A DNA stretch of 10,501 nt from SAR202 cluster bacterium. GTDB lineage: Bacteria > Chloroflexota > Dehalococcoidia > UBA3495. The DNA lies in NCBI GenBank assembly GCA_009392075.1, contig VFHG01000087.1, positions 1 through 10,501 on the forward strand, in the 5' to 3' direction. Both the position numbers and the translations under genes were made by a program. The notes beneath the pieces are model-generated. The model was not told where the DNA came from and did no database searches. It saw only the letters and a program-made list of their open reading frames with translations. Positions 1-5,216 of this stretch are shown here, piece after piece (the stretch's first letter is position 1; each line of letters opens with the position of its first letter).

Positions 1-1
1 C

Positions 2-806
2 GATGCCGATTACATTATCTTCTGTGGCGTGCATTTCATGGCGGAGACCGCCTGCATCCTGGCCGCCCCCACCAGGAAGTAATCCTGCCCAACATCACCG
101 CTGGCTGCTCAGTGGCTGACATGGCGCCGACGGAGGATGTTGAAGATGCCTGGGCCGACCTGGAAGAGGCCCTGGGACTGGTCGGAATAGTTCCTGCCAC
201 CTATATGAATTCCATCGCCGGGATAAAGGCCCTTTGTGGCCGGAACAACGGCATCGTTTGTACATCTTCAAACGCCAAGGCTGCTCTTGAGTGGGCCTTT
301 GAACAGGGCGAGTGTATGCTCTTCCTGCTGACCAACATCTGGGCCGAAACACGCCGGAGCAGCTCCGCCGAGCCAAGATGGTGCTCTGGCAGGGCCATTG
401 CTCCGTCCATACCCGGTTCACGACCAGCCAGATAAATGCGGCGAGGGCGCTGCACCCTGACATCAACATCATTGCCCACCCGGAATGCCCGATGGAAACC
501 GTCCAGGCCGAGGACATGGTCGGCTCCACTGAATTCATCCGGGAAAAGGTCAACTCAGCCCCGCCTGGCAGCAAATGGGGGATCGGCACCGAGGTCAGTC
601 TGGCCAACCGGTTAGCCATCAACAACCCAGATAAGACCGTTTTCTGCCTGGACTCGGTGGCCTGCCCCTGCTCCACCATGTACCGCGTACACCCCGCCTA
701 CGTGCTCTGGATGCTGGACGGCAAGGTCAATAACGAGATTAACGTGCCTGACGACATCAAGCGCGACTCCAAGATCGCCTTGAACCGGATGCCCTCTTTC
801 AGGTAG
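2..806 (+). pseudogene. nadA: Quinolinate synthase NadA, 3' part, with two frameshifts
   Basis: NadA is the [4Fe-4S] enzyme that condenses iminoaspartate with dihydroxyacetone phosphate to quinolinate in NAD synthesis. The 5' end lies outside the window. Three reading frames in series carry the conserved sequence. Frame 2 from position 2 encodes FCGVHFMAETA and runs into a TAA at 80. Frame 1 from 79 encodes AGCSVADM and VCTSSNA. Frame 3 from about 324 encodes PADQHLGRNTPEQL, MVLWQGHC, HPEC, GSTEFI, IGTEVSLANRLA and CPCSTMYRVHP, and ends with TAG at 804-806. All three expected cluster-cysteine regions (GCS, HPEC, CPC) survive. Each break is explained by one missing base, near 77-81 and within the TTCC run at 322-325. 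The rest is well conserved and nadC follows, so sequencing or assembly error is as likely as true decay. Confidence 0.85.
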
Positions 807-861
807 ACCCGCCTCTCGTTTCTCCTGCCTTTCCCTTATGGCCCGCCAAATGCAGTTGCGG

Positions 862-867
862 TACAAT
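862..867 (+). promoter_or_regulatory. Possible -10 element upstream of nadC
   Basis: TACAAT matches the sigma-70 -10 consensus at five of six positions and lies in the 121-base gap between nadA and nadC. No good -35 hexamer sits 16-18 bases upstream, so this is weak. nadC may instead be read through from nadA. Confidence 0.25.
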
Positions 868-927
868 TGTGCCTGGCAAATCACCCGGCCTCCAGGCTTT
901 CATCGATAATGTAAGGAAGGCTGTCCC

Positions 928-1782
928 ATGACTCAGTTCCCCCCCGACGTCTATGCGTTGATCGACGCGGCCGTCGCAGAAGACCAAACCTTCAATGACT
1001 CTACAACCCAGGCGGTGATCCCGCCGGAGATTCAGGGCACAGGCTGGTTGCGGGCCAAAGCCAACGGCGTGCTGGCTGGGGTCGATGTGGCCATGGCTGT
1101 ATTCCTACGTGTTGACCCTGCATTGGATGTAAAAGCGGTCTTGCAAGACGGCGCGCCACTCTCTCCCGGGGATGACATCGCAGTGGTCCGTGGCTCGGCG
1201 GCCGGGATTCTTAGGGCTGAGCGCATCGCGCTGAATTTCATGCAGCGGATGAGTGGTATCGCCAGCGACACCAACCGCTACGTTGAGGCGGTTAAAGGCC
1301 TGAACGCCAGAATAGTGGACACTCGAAAGACGGTCCCCGGCCACCGTTACCTGGACAAATATTCAGTGCGCATGGGCGGTGGCTACAATCACCGGCTGAA
1401 TCTGGCCGATGGCATCCTGATCAAGGACAATCACATTCAGGCCAACGCATTCCGCGAGATGGGCCTGAAAGACGTGATCCAACTGGCCCTGGCCCGCGCC
1501 TCCCACACCATCAAGGTTGAGGTGGAAGTGGAGACTATGGACCAGGTGGAGGTGGCCTTGGAAGCCGGCGCCCACATCATCATGCTGGACAACATGTCGG
1601 TACCTGAGATGGCCGACGCCATGATGGTTATAGGCGACCAGGCCATCGTGGAAGCCTCCGGGGGTATCACCTACGACACCGTGCGGGCGGTAGCGGAAAC
1701 GGGCGTGGACCTGATCTCTATTGGCGGCCTGACTCATTCAGTCGACGCCTTAGACATCAGCCTAGACTTAGAATTCGACTAA
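928..1782 (+). CDS. nadC: Nicotinate-nucleotide diphosphorylase (quinolinate phosphoribosyltransferase) NadC
   Basis: NadC converts quinolinate and PRPP to nicotinate mononucleotide, CO2 and pyrophosphate, the step after NadA, in the cytoplasm. The 284-residue length is normal for the family. The N-terminal sandwich domain leads into ALNFMQRMSGIAS (about 101-113), then the substrate-binding DTRKTVPGHR (131-140), GGGYNHR (150-156), LIKDNH (164-169), VEVEVE (197-202), IMLDN (218-222), EASGGI and the C-terminal SIGGLTHS. These are the phosphate- and quinolinate-binding residues of type II phosphoribosyltransferases. The ATG is chosen because AAGGAAGG lies about 8 bases upstream. It is 121 bases downstream of nadA on the same strand, the usual partner. 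It ends with TAA. Confident. Confidence 0.97.
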   Translation: MTQFPPDVYALIDAAVAEDQTFNDSTTQAVIPPEIQGTGWLRAKANGVLAGVDVAMAVFLRVDPALDVKAVLQDGAPLSPGDDIAVVRGSAAGILRAERIALNFMQRMSGIASDTNRYVEAVKGLNARIVDTRKTVPGHRYLDKYSVRMGGGYNHRLNLADGILIKDNHIQANAFREMGLKDVIQLALARASHTIKVEVEVETMDQVEVALEAGAHIIMLDNMSVPEMADAMMVIGDQAIVEASGGITYDTVRAVAETGVDLISIGGLTHSVDALDISLDLEFD

Positions 1783-1809
1783 ACATCCCGACTACTCATT
1801 GGAGGAGCC

Positions 1810-1887
1810 ATGGTAAGTCCAGTCGACCCGGTGATACTGGCGATGGAGCGGAAACGGAGAATTGTTCCACCAAACCGCTCATGGTGA
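1810..1887 (+). CDS. Possible 25-residue ORF behind nadC
   Basis: A textbook GGAGGAG lies 2 bases before an ATG, 27 bases after the nadC stop. The frame encodes a basic peptide (starts MVSPVDPVILAMERKRR) and ends with TGA at 1885-1887. A second ATG at 1881 overlaps its end and opens a 10-codon frame. I recognise no family. It may be a real small protein translated from the nadC mRNA, the decayed start of a lost gene, or chance. The Shine-Dalgarno is the only strong support, and its spacing to the ATG is tight. Confidence 0.25.
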   Translation: MVSPVDPVILAMERKRRIVPPNRSW

Positions 1888-1912
1888 CCTTGTCGAACCA
1901 CCTGTTCTCTTG

Positions 1913-1947
1913 ACGCCGGTCTGGTCTCCCCAGACTAACTCCGGCGT
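1913..1947. terminator. Hairpin between nadC and dtd
   Basis: A two-part stem is visible: ACGCCGG (1913-1919) pairs with CCGGCGT (1941-1947), and inside it TCTGG (1920-1924) pairs with CCAGA (1930-1934). It overlaps the stop codon of dtd and lies between two convergent genes, where a bidirectional terminator would be expected. There is no T-run on either side, so intrinsic termination is uncertain. Confidence 0.4.
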
Positions 1948-2399
1948 GGGCGCTGCCGGTCGGCGCTGTCTAGCATCAGGGTTACCGGGCCGTCGTTCTC
2001 CAAGCTGACCAGCATGTGCTCTTGGAATCTTCCGGTGGCCACCTTCAACCCTTTGTCCCGGAACAACCGCACCGTATGTTCGTAGAGACGTTTGGCCTCC
2101 TCGGGGCCTGCTGCCTGGTTGAAGTCGGGCCGCCGTCCCTTGCGCGTCTCTGCGTAGAGGGTGAACTGGCTCATGACTAAAATCTCAGCCCCAATGTCCA
2201 ATGCGGAACGGTTGAACCGGTTCTCATCGTCGGCGAAGATCCTGAGGTTGGCGGTCTTTTCTACCAGGTATTCGGCGTCGGCCTCGTCGTCTTCCTTGGA
2301 GACACCCAGCAGGACGACCAGACCGGGGCCGATCTCGCCGGCAGTCTCGCCGGCAACGGCAACCGAAGCTTTGGTAACCCTCTGGACCAATGCCCTCAT
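1935..2399 (-). CDS. dtd: D-aminoacyl-tRNA deacylase Dtd
   Basis: Dtd hydrolyses D-amino acids (and glycine on tRNA-Ala) from mischarged tRNAs, a proofreading step in the cytoplasm. The 154-residue length is typical (about 145-155). It starts MRALVQRV, as most family members do, carries the catalytic SQFTLYA (residues 77-83), then KGRRPDF, TGRF and the NDGPVT motif (135-140) whose Gly-cisPro enters the active site of the other subunit. The C-terminus has a short Arg-rich extension. It stops with TAG. The Shine-Dalgarno is weak (TTGAG). A CCCTTT/AAAGGG inverted repeat (2414-2434) lies in the leader. It is downstream of the FmdB gene on the same strand, 90 bases away, with a possible terminator between them. 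Confidence 0.96.
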   Translation of the reverse strand: MRALVQRVTKASVAVAGETAGEIGPGLVVLLGVSKEDDEADAEYLVEKTANLRIFADDENRFNRSALDIGAEILVMSQFTLYAETRKGRRPDFNQAAGPEEAKRLYEHTVRLFRDKGLKVATGRFQEHMLVSLENDGPVTLMLDSADRQRPRRS

Positions 2400-2476
2400 G
2401 AAAAACTCAACAACCCTTTGGGAAGGCTAAAGGGAATACAGTAACCGAACGTAGCGCAGGCAAGGCCCAGCAGGCC

Positions 2477-2495
2477 AAAAACTAGTTTCCTAGTT
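2477..2495 (-). terminator. GAAA-tetraloop hairpin with U tail at the end of the FmdB gene
   Basis: Read on the minus strand, AACTAG-GAAA-CTAGTT is a perfect 6-bp stem with a GNRA tetraloop, followed by TTT. The left arm contains the TAG stop of the FmdB-like gene. The stem is A/U-rich, so it may terminate only part of the transcripts and leave some read-through into dtd. Confidence 0.5.
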
Positions 2496-2882
2496 GGAGC
2501 TTGCGGGAGTGGAGGAGGAGTTGCTGTTGCTGCTGGACTCAGACGAAGAACTGGATGAACTGTCGCTGGCGGATTTGGTGGCCGTGTCCGATTTGGAATC
2601 AGTGGACGACTTAGAGTCGCTGGAAGAATTGGAATCAGAAGATTTTGAGTCAGACGAGGATGAGCTATCGCTGGAGCCGTTCTTGCTTTCCGACGGAGTC
2701 TTCGGCCGTCCGTAGTCGGTGGTGTAGAAACCGCTGCCTTTGTAGATGACGGGAACCGCGTGATAGACCCGTTGGCCCTTTCCGGCACACGCCGGGCAGG
2801 TCCCTTTGCCAGCTTCTGCGAAGGACTGCACCAATTCAAATTCTGTTCTGCAGCTTTCGCAGCGGTAATCGTAACGAGGCAC
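2490..2882 (-). CDS. FmdB-family zinc-ribbon protein with Ser/Asp-rich tail
   Basis: Residues 1-60 are the small zinc ribbon named after FmdB, a putative regulator of formamidase operons. They begin PRYDYRC and have two Cys pairs, C8-x-x-C11 and C29-x-x-C32, which should bind one zinc ion. A GSGFYTTDYGR segment follows, as is usual in this family. From about residue 67 to the end (130 in all) the protein is almost only Ser, Asp, Lys, Asn and Thr, with imperfect repeats such as SSSDSKSS, and is surely disordered. Many family members have a shorter tail of this kind. The start codon is GTG, supported by AGGAGA 6 bases upstream and by the conserved N-terminus. Its precise role is unknown. It has its own promoter. 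Confidence 0.88.
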   Translation of the reverse strand: MPRYDYRCESCRTEFELVQSFAEAGKGTCPACAGKGQRVYHAVPVIYKGSGFYTTDYGRPKTPSESKNGSSDSSSSSDSKSSDSNSSSDSKSSTDSKSDTATKSASDSSSSSSSESSSNSNSSSTPASSN

Positions 2883-2950
2883 GGGTACTCTCCTGTATAT
2901 GATGACCCTTTGGCAGTTCCATAGGGTTAAGTGCTAAGGCCAACTAATCC

Positions 2951-2979
2951 AATTTACCAGCGGCACTTATAGCTGTCAA
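2951..2979 (-). promoter_or_regulatory. Sigma-70-type promoter of the FmdB-like gene
   Basis: On the minus strand TTGACA (2974-2979) and TAAATT (2951-2956) are separated by exactly 17 bases. The -35 is a perfect consensus. The start of transcription should fall near 2944, leaving a leader of about 60 bases before the GTG. Confidence 0.75.
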
Positions 2980-3054
2980 CGCGCCTGATTGCCGCACCAC
3001 TCAACGTCGATGCTTGAAGAAAAACCGGTAATCACCCTGGGATTTGGCCTTCAG

Positions 3055-3080
3055 TAAAACAGGCGGCTTAAAAAGCCGCC
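3055..3080 (-). terminator. Intrinsic terminator of rpsU
   Basis: On the minus strand GGCGGCTT-TTT-AAGCCGCC forms a perfect 8-bp stem (3062-3080) followed by TGTTTTA. It lies about 85 bases beyond the rpsU stop codon and in front of the next promoter, so it closes the rpsU transcript. Confidence 0.85.
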
Positions 3081-3164
3081 CGGTAATTGCATTTCCGCTA
3101 AGACTGCGTGCAGAAACCCAAACCCAGGCACGATTCGGTGCGGGTCAGGGTCTTGTCGGCGGTC

Positions 3165-3353
3165 TTACCTGCGGTTCTGGCGACGGCGACGGCGTGCGGC
3201 TCTCTGGGCGGCCAATCGCTCTTTCTGCGCCTTGGAGCGGAAGAAGCGGCGGTCCTTGAGTTCCCGCAGGATCCCGGAGTGCTGTACCGAAGCCCGGAAC
3301 CGGTTTACCAGGCTCTCCGGGTTCTCGCCATCGCGAGGGGTCACGTATGCCAT
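3165..3353 (-). CDS. rpsU: Small ribosomal subunit protein bS21
   Basis: bS21 binds the 30S platform near the anti-Shine-Dalgarno end of 16S rRNA and helps initiation. The 62-residue length fits. Visible family features are the GENPESLVNRF segment (residues 9-19), GILRELKDRRFF (27-38), which matches the usual Gil-elk-R-fy pattern, and a very basic C-terminal helix ending in runs of Arg. The ATG has GGAGA 5 bases upstream. It is a one-gene transcription unit with a promoter at 3393-3421 and a terminator at 3062-3080. Confidence 0.94.
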   Translation of the reverse strand: MAYVTPRDGENPESLVNRFRASVQHSGILRELKDRRFFRSKAQKERLAAQRAARRRRRQNRR

Positions 3354-3363
3354 TCGAATCTCC

Positions 3364-3377
3364 GACCGTTGCCGGTC
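3364..3377 (-). promoter_or_regulatory. GNRA-tetraloop hairpin in the rpsU leader
   Basis: On the minus strand GACCG-GCAA-CGGTC is a perfect 5-bp stem with a GCAA tetraloop. It directly abuts the GGAGA Shine-Dalgarno (3359-3363). With the predicted start of transcription near 3386, it occupies most of the short leader. A place for bS21 autoregulation or control of ribosome access is an inference. Confidence 0.5.
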
Positions 3378-3392
3378 TATCTAGTTAAAGCT

Positions 3393-3421
3393 AATTTACC
3401 ACAGGCACGATTTCCAATCAA
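3393..3421 (-). promoter_or_regulatory. Sigma-70-type promoter of rpsU
   Basis: On the minus strand TTGATT (3416-3421) and TAAATT (3393-3398) are spaced by exactly 17 bases. The -10 and the two preceding G residues are identical to those of the FmdB promoter. It lies between the cysteine hydrolase stop and rpsU. Confidence 0.75.
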
Positions 3422-3448
3422 CCAGGCCGTTTCCCCAGCATGCTCGGT

Positions 3449-4171
3449 TCAGACCGCCGTGCCGCGCTTGGCGCCAACCTCTCCCAGGTACTCCAGCACG
3501 TCGGCCAGAGGCAGGACATCGGCGTATTTCTGGTTCATATCGAACAGGTTGATGGCGTGGGCGGCTTCGTGCCGGTCAAACACACCTTCTTCCACGACGA
3601 TCATGCGGAACCGGTTGGTGCAGCCGTCCAGAACGCTGGCCCTGACGCAGCCGCTGGTGGTCTCGCCCACGGCGATGATGGTGTCCACGTTATGGGCGGT
3701 CAGGTGGCCGATCAGAGGTGTTCCCCAGAAAGCGCTGGGAGAGTCTTTGCGCATGACCGGCTCGCCGTCGATGGGAGCTACCTCGTCGATGATGTCATTG
3801 CGTCGGTTGCGGCGTTCCAGTGCTTCCGGACTTCGGTCTTGGTTGCCGTAGACCTGCCGGCCCGTGCTCCAGCCAGCCAGGCCGTCATCGTCGCGTCCGG
3901 TTGCGTGAATCACGGGGATGCCGGCATCCCGGGCCGTTTTTAGGACGGTCTGAATCGGGCGGATGGCGTCCCAGGCGGCCAGGCCGCAACTGGCCGGCCA
4001 CTCTTTGGTAGCCTCCAGGATAGGCTGGGGCCGGTCACCGAACACCCACCGATAGAGGTCGATCAGCAGCAGGGCCGGCTTCTCGCCAAAGCCCACGTGC
4101 TTGTTCTCGCCCATCGCCACGTGTTCCCGGTCTTGATCAGTAAGAAACTTGTCCCAGACTCGCTCGGCCAT
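3449..4171 (-). CDS. Isochorismatase-family cysteine hydrolase (N-carbamoylsarcosine amidohydrolase-like)
   Basis: The family hydrolyses C-N or ether bonds of small amides such as N-carbamoylsarcosine, maleamate or nicotinamide, through a Cys nucleophile. The triad is visible: Asp38 in LLLIDLYRWVFGD, Lys142 in MRKDSPSAFWGT and Cys175 in VGETTSGCVRASVLDG, where the hydrophobic-Gly-Glu-Thr-Thr stretch carries the usual cis-peptide. The length, 240 residues, and the region around VIHATGRDDD match the amidohydrolase branch rather than true isochorismatases. The substrate cannot be named. A GGTGAG lies about 2 bases before the ATG, and the stop is TGA, at the usual family end. It starts 37 bases after the Sec-rhodanese stop on the same strand, so the two are probably cotranscribed. 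Confidence 0.9.
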   Translation of the reverse strand: MAERVWDKFLTDQDREHVAMGENKHVGFGEKPALLLIDLYRWVFGDRPQPILEATKEWPASCGLAAWDAIRPIQTVLKTARDAGIPVIHATGRDDDGLAGWSTGRQVYGNQDRSPEALERRNRRNDIIDEVAPIDGEPVMRKDSPSAFWGTPLIGHLTAHNVDTIIAVGETTSGCVRASVLDGCTNRFRMIVVEEGVFDRHEAAHAINLFDMNQKYADVLPLADVLEYLGEVGAKRGTAV

Positions 4172-4208
4172 AACTCACCGCCTAAGATTGTTCTGTCTTA
4201 TACCTAAT

Positions 4209-4592
4209 TTATTCCTTGGTTGGCAGACCGGCTTCTTTCCAAGCGGTCATCCCGCCGTCCATGTATGCCACGTTGTCGAATCCCATGTCTTGGAGTATCT
4301 GGGCGCCCACGGCGGCCCTGTTTCCAAGTTTTCAAGTTGTGATGATCTGTACGTTTGGGTCCGAAAGCCTCGGGTCCAGCCTGGAACAGTCTTCAGCCGC
4401 CGCGTCCAAGTCTTCAACCGACATGAAAACCACGTTTTCAGCCTGCTCGCTGAGCGGGACGTTCTCTTTAAGACGTGTCTCGATCAACAGTATCTTGGGT
4501 TCCGCGTCCATCTGTTCTTTTGAAACGGTAACTTCGACGGGTGTAGTCTGGCCCTTGGCGGCTTCTACCCGCTGCCTGAAATCATCGGTCAT
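4209..4592 (-). CDS. Rhodanese-like sulfurtransferase with in-frame TGA (predicted selenocysteine) at the active site
   Basis: Rhodaneses pass sulfane sulfur through a single catalytic Cys in a six-residue loop. Here the 127-residue frame carries TGA (4334-4332, residue 87) exactly at that position: IITT-[TGA]-KLGNR. Beyond it the frame runs on with clear rhodanese sequence, RAAVGAQILQDMGF, NVAYMDGGMTAW and AGLPTKE, to a TAA at 4209-4211. The N-terminal half (KILLIETR, residues 33-40) is a diverged version of the usual Asp-x-Arg segment. The start at 4592 is chosen over an ATG at 4628 because AGGAGG (4601-4606) lies 8 bases before it. A stem-loop lies just behind the TGA. If the TGA is not read through, the product is an 86-residue fragment without active site. 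A pseudogene or base error is the alternative, but intact flanks and the second similar gene in the window argue against it. Confidence 0.85.
4289..4328 (-). promoter_or_regulatory. SECIS-like stem-loop in the rhodanese mRNA
   Basis: On the minus strand, starting 4 bases after the TGA, CTTGGA (4328-4323) pairs with TCCAAG (4294-4289). Inside, GGG-CGCC (one bulged C) pairs with GGCG-CCC and closes a GUG loop at 4310-4308. The loop starts 22 bases after the TGA and begins with G. Bacterial SECIS elements, as I know them, have the apical loop about 16-37 bases after UGA with a G in its first two bases, so this fits. The fold was found by eye, without energy calculation. Confidence 0.65.
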
Positions 4593-4618
4593 CGATGTTG
4601 CCTCCTCATTTAAAGTAG

Positions 4619-4662
4619 GTGACATCATAATCTAAATGCCAGGCATCGGATAGAGATGTCAC
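4619..4662. promoter_or_regulatory. Nested dyad in the rhodanese/FKBP divergent promoter region
   Basis: GTGACATC (4619-4626) and GATGTCAC (4655-4662) form a perfect 8-bp inverted repeat, and ATGCC-A-GGCAT (4636-4646) forms a second one at nearly the same centre. On the minus strand a TATGAT -10-like hexamer (4629-4624) overlaps the left arm. The placement suggests an operator controlling one or both divergent genes. No known regulator can be assigned. Confidence 0.4.
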
Positions 4663-4739
4663 TTCATCCAAATAAACGTTGTGCTAACATCTTTGGGCGC
4701 GAACGGGCGGCATTTACATAACAGCGGAGGTCTAACGAC

Positions 4740-5189
4740 ATGCGGTGGCTCTTGATTTTTGTGTTCTTGGCAACCTTGGGAGTCGCATGCGGGTCTTCCT
4801 CCGATTCTGATTCCGAATCTAACTCAGAGGTAAACATGGCAGATGAAGAAACCACCACCACGGCTTCCGGGCTACAGATCAAGGTGATCGAAATTGGGAC
4901 CGGCGATAAGGCAGAAGCGGGAAAGACCGCGGTGGTCCATTACACCGGCTGGCTGCTGGACGGCACCAAATTCGACAGCTCAGTCGACCGGGGCACGCCA
5001 TTCGAGTTCCCACTGGGCGCCGGCCGGGTGATCAAGGGCTGGGACGAAGGCGTGGCGACCATGAACATCGGCGGTAAGGTTGAATTGATAATTCCCCCTG
5101 ACCTAGCCTACGGGGCCTCGGGCGCTGGCGGCGTGATTCCCCCGAATGCCACCCTCAAGTTCGAGGTGGAACTGCTGGACTTGAAGTAA
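4740..5189 (+). CDS. FKBP-type peptidyl-prolyl cis-trans isomerase, predicted lipoprotein
   Basis: FKBP domains turn Xaa-Pro peptide bonds and assist folding. Residues 1-17 are a hydrophobic signal ending LGVAC, a loose lipobox with Cys17 as the probable lipid anchor. A Ser/Asp/Glu linker follows (18-32). The FKBP domain covers about 43-149 and keeps the binding-pocket residues: HYTGW, KFDSS, FEFPLG, RVIKGWDEG, the AYG segment, GVIPPNATL and the closing FEVELLDL. The protein should act outside the cytoplasmic membrane on exported proteins. The ATG is preceded by GGAGGT with 8 bases spacing, which supports the lipoprotein start rather than the internal Met at residue 33. It stops with TAA. It is divergent from the Sec-rhodanese. 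Confidence 0.93.
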   Translation: MRWLLIFVFLATLGVACGSSSDSDSESNSEVNMADEETTTTASGLQIKVIEIGTGDKAEAGKTAVVHYTGWLLDGTKFDSSVDRGTPFEFPLGAGRVIKGWDEGVATMNIGGKVELIIPPDLAYGASGAGGVIPPNATLKFEVELLDLK

Positions 5190-5216
5190 GGGCTGCGCTC
5201 TTGGCTAGAAAGGCGC

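Noticed and set aside
1363..1737. His-rich minus-strand ORF inside nadC
   Set aside because: Antisense shadow of a highly conserved coding sequence.
2494..2715. Plus-strand ORF rich in Leu and Glu opposite the FmdB-like gene
   Set aside because: It is the antisense reading of the Ser/Asp repeat tail. The composition is explained by codon complement, and the sense frame has a family match, promoter and Shine-Dalgarno.
3449..3451. Third Sec codon at the TGA of the cysteine hydrolase
   Set aside because: The frame continues about 23 codons but into the rpsU promoter, with no domain sequence. The catalytic Cys175 is already present as a normal codon.
3108..3943. Long plus-strand ORFs opposite rpsU and the cysteine hydrolase
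   Set aside because: They cross the rpsU gene, its promoter and the hydrolase without any family signal. The minus strand explains the region.
4332..4628. Rhodanese-like gene as a 98-residue protein ending at the TGA and starting at 4628
   Set aside because: The fragment stops before the active-site loop, the remaining rhodanese sequence continues in frame, and the Shine-Dalgarno supports a start at 4592.
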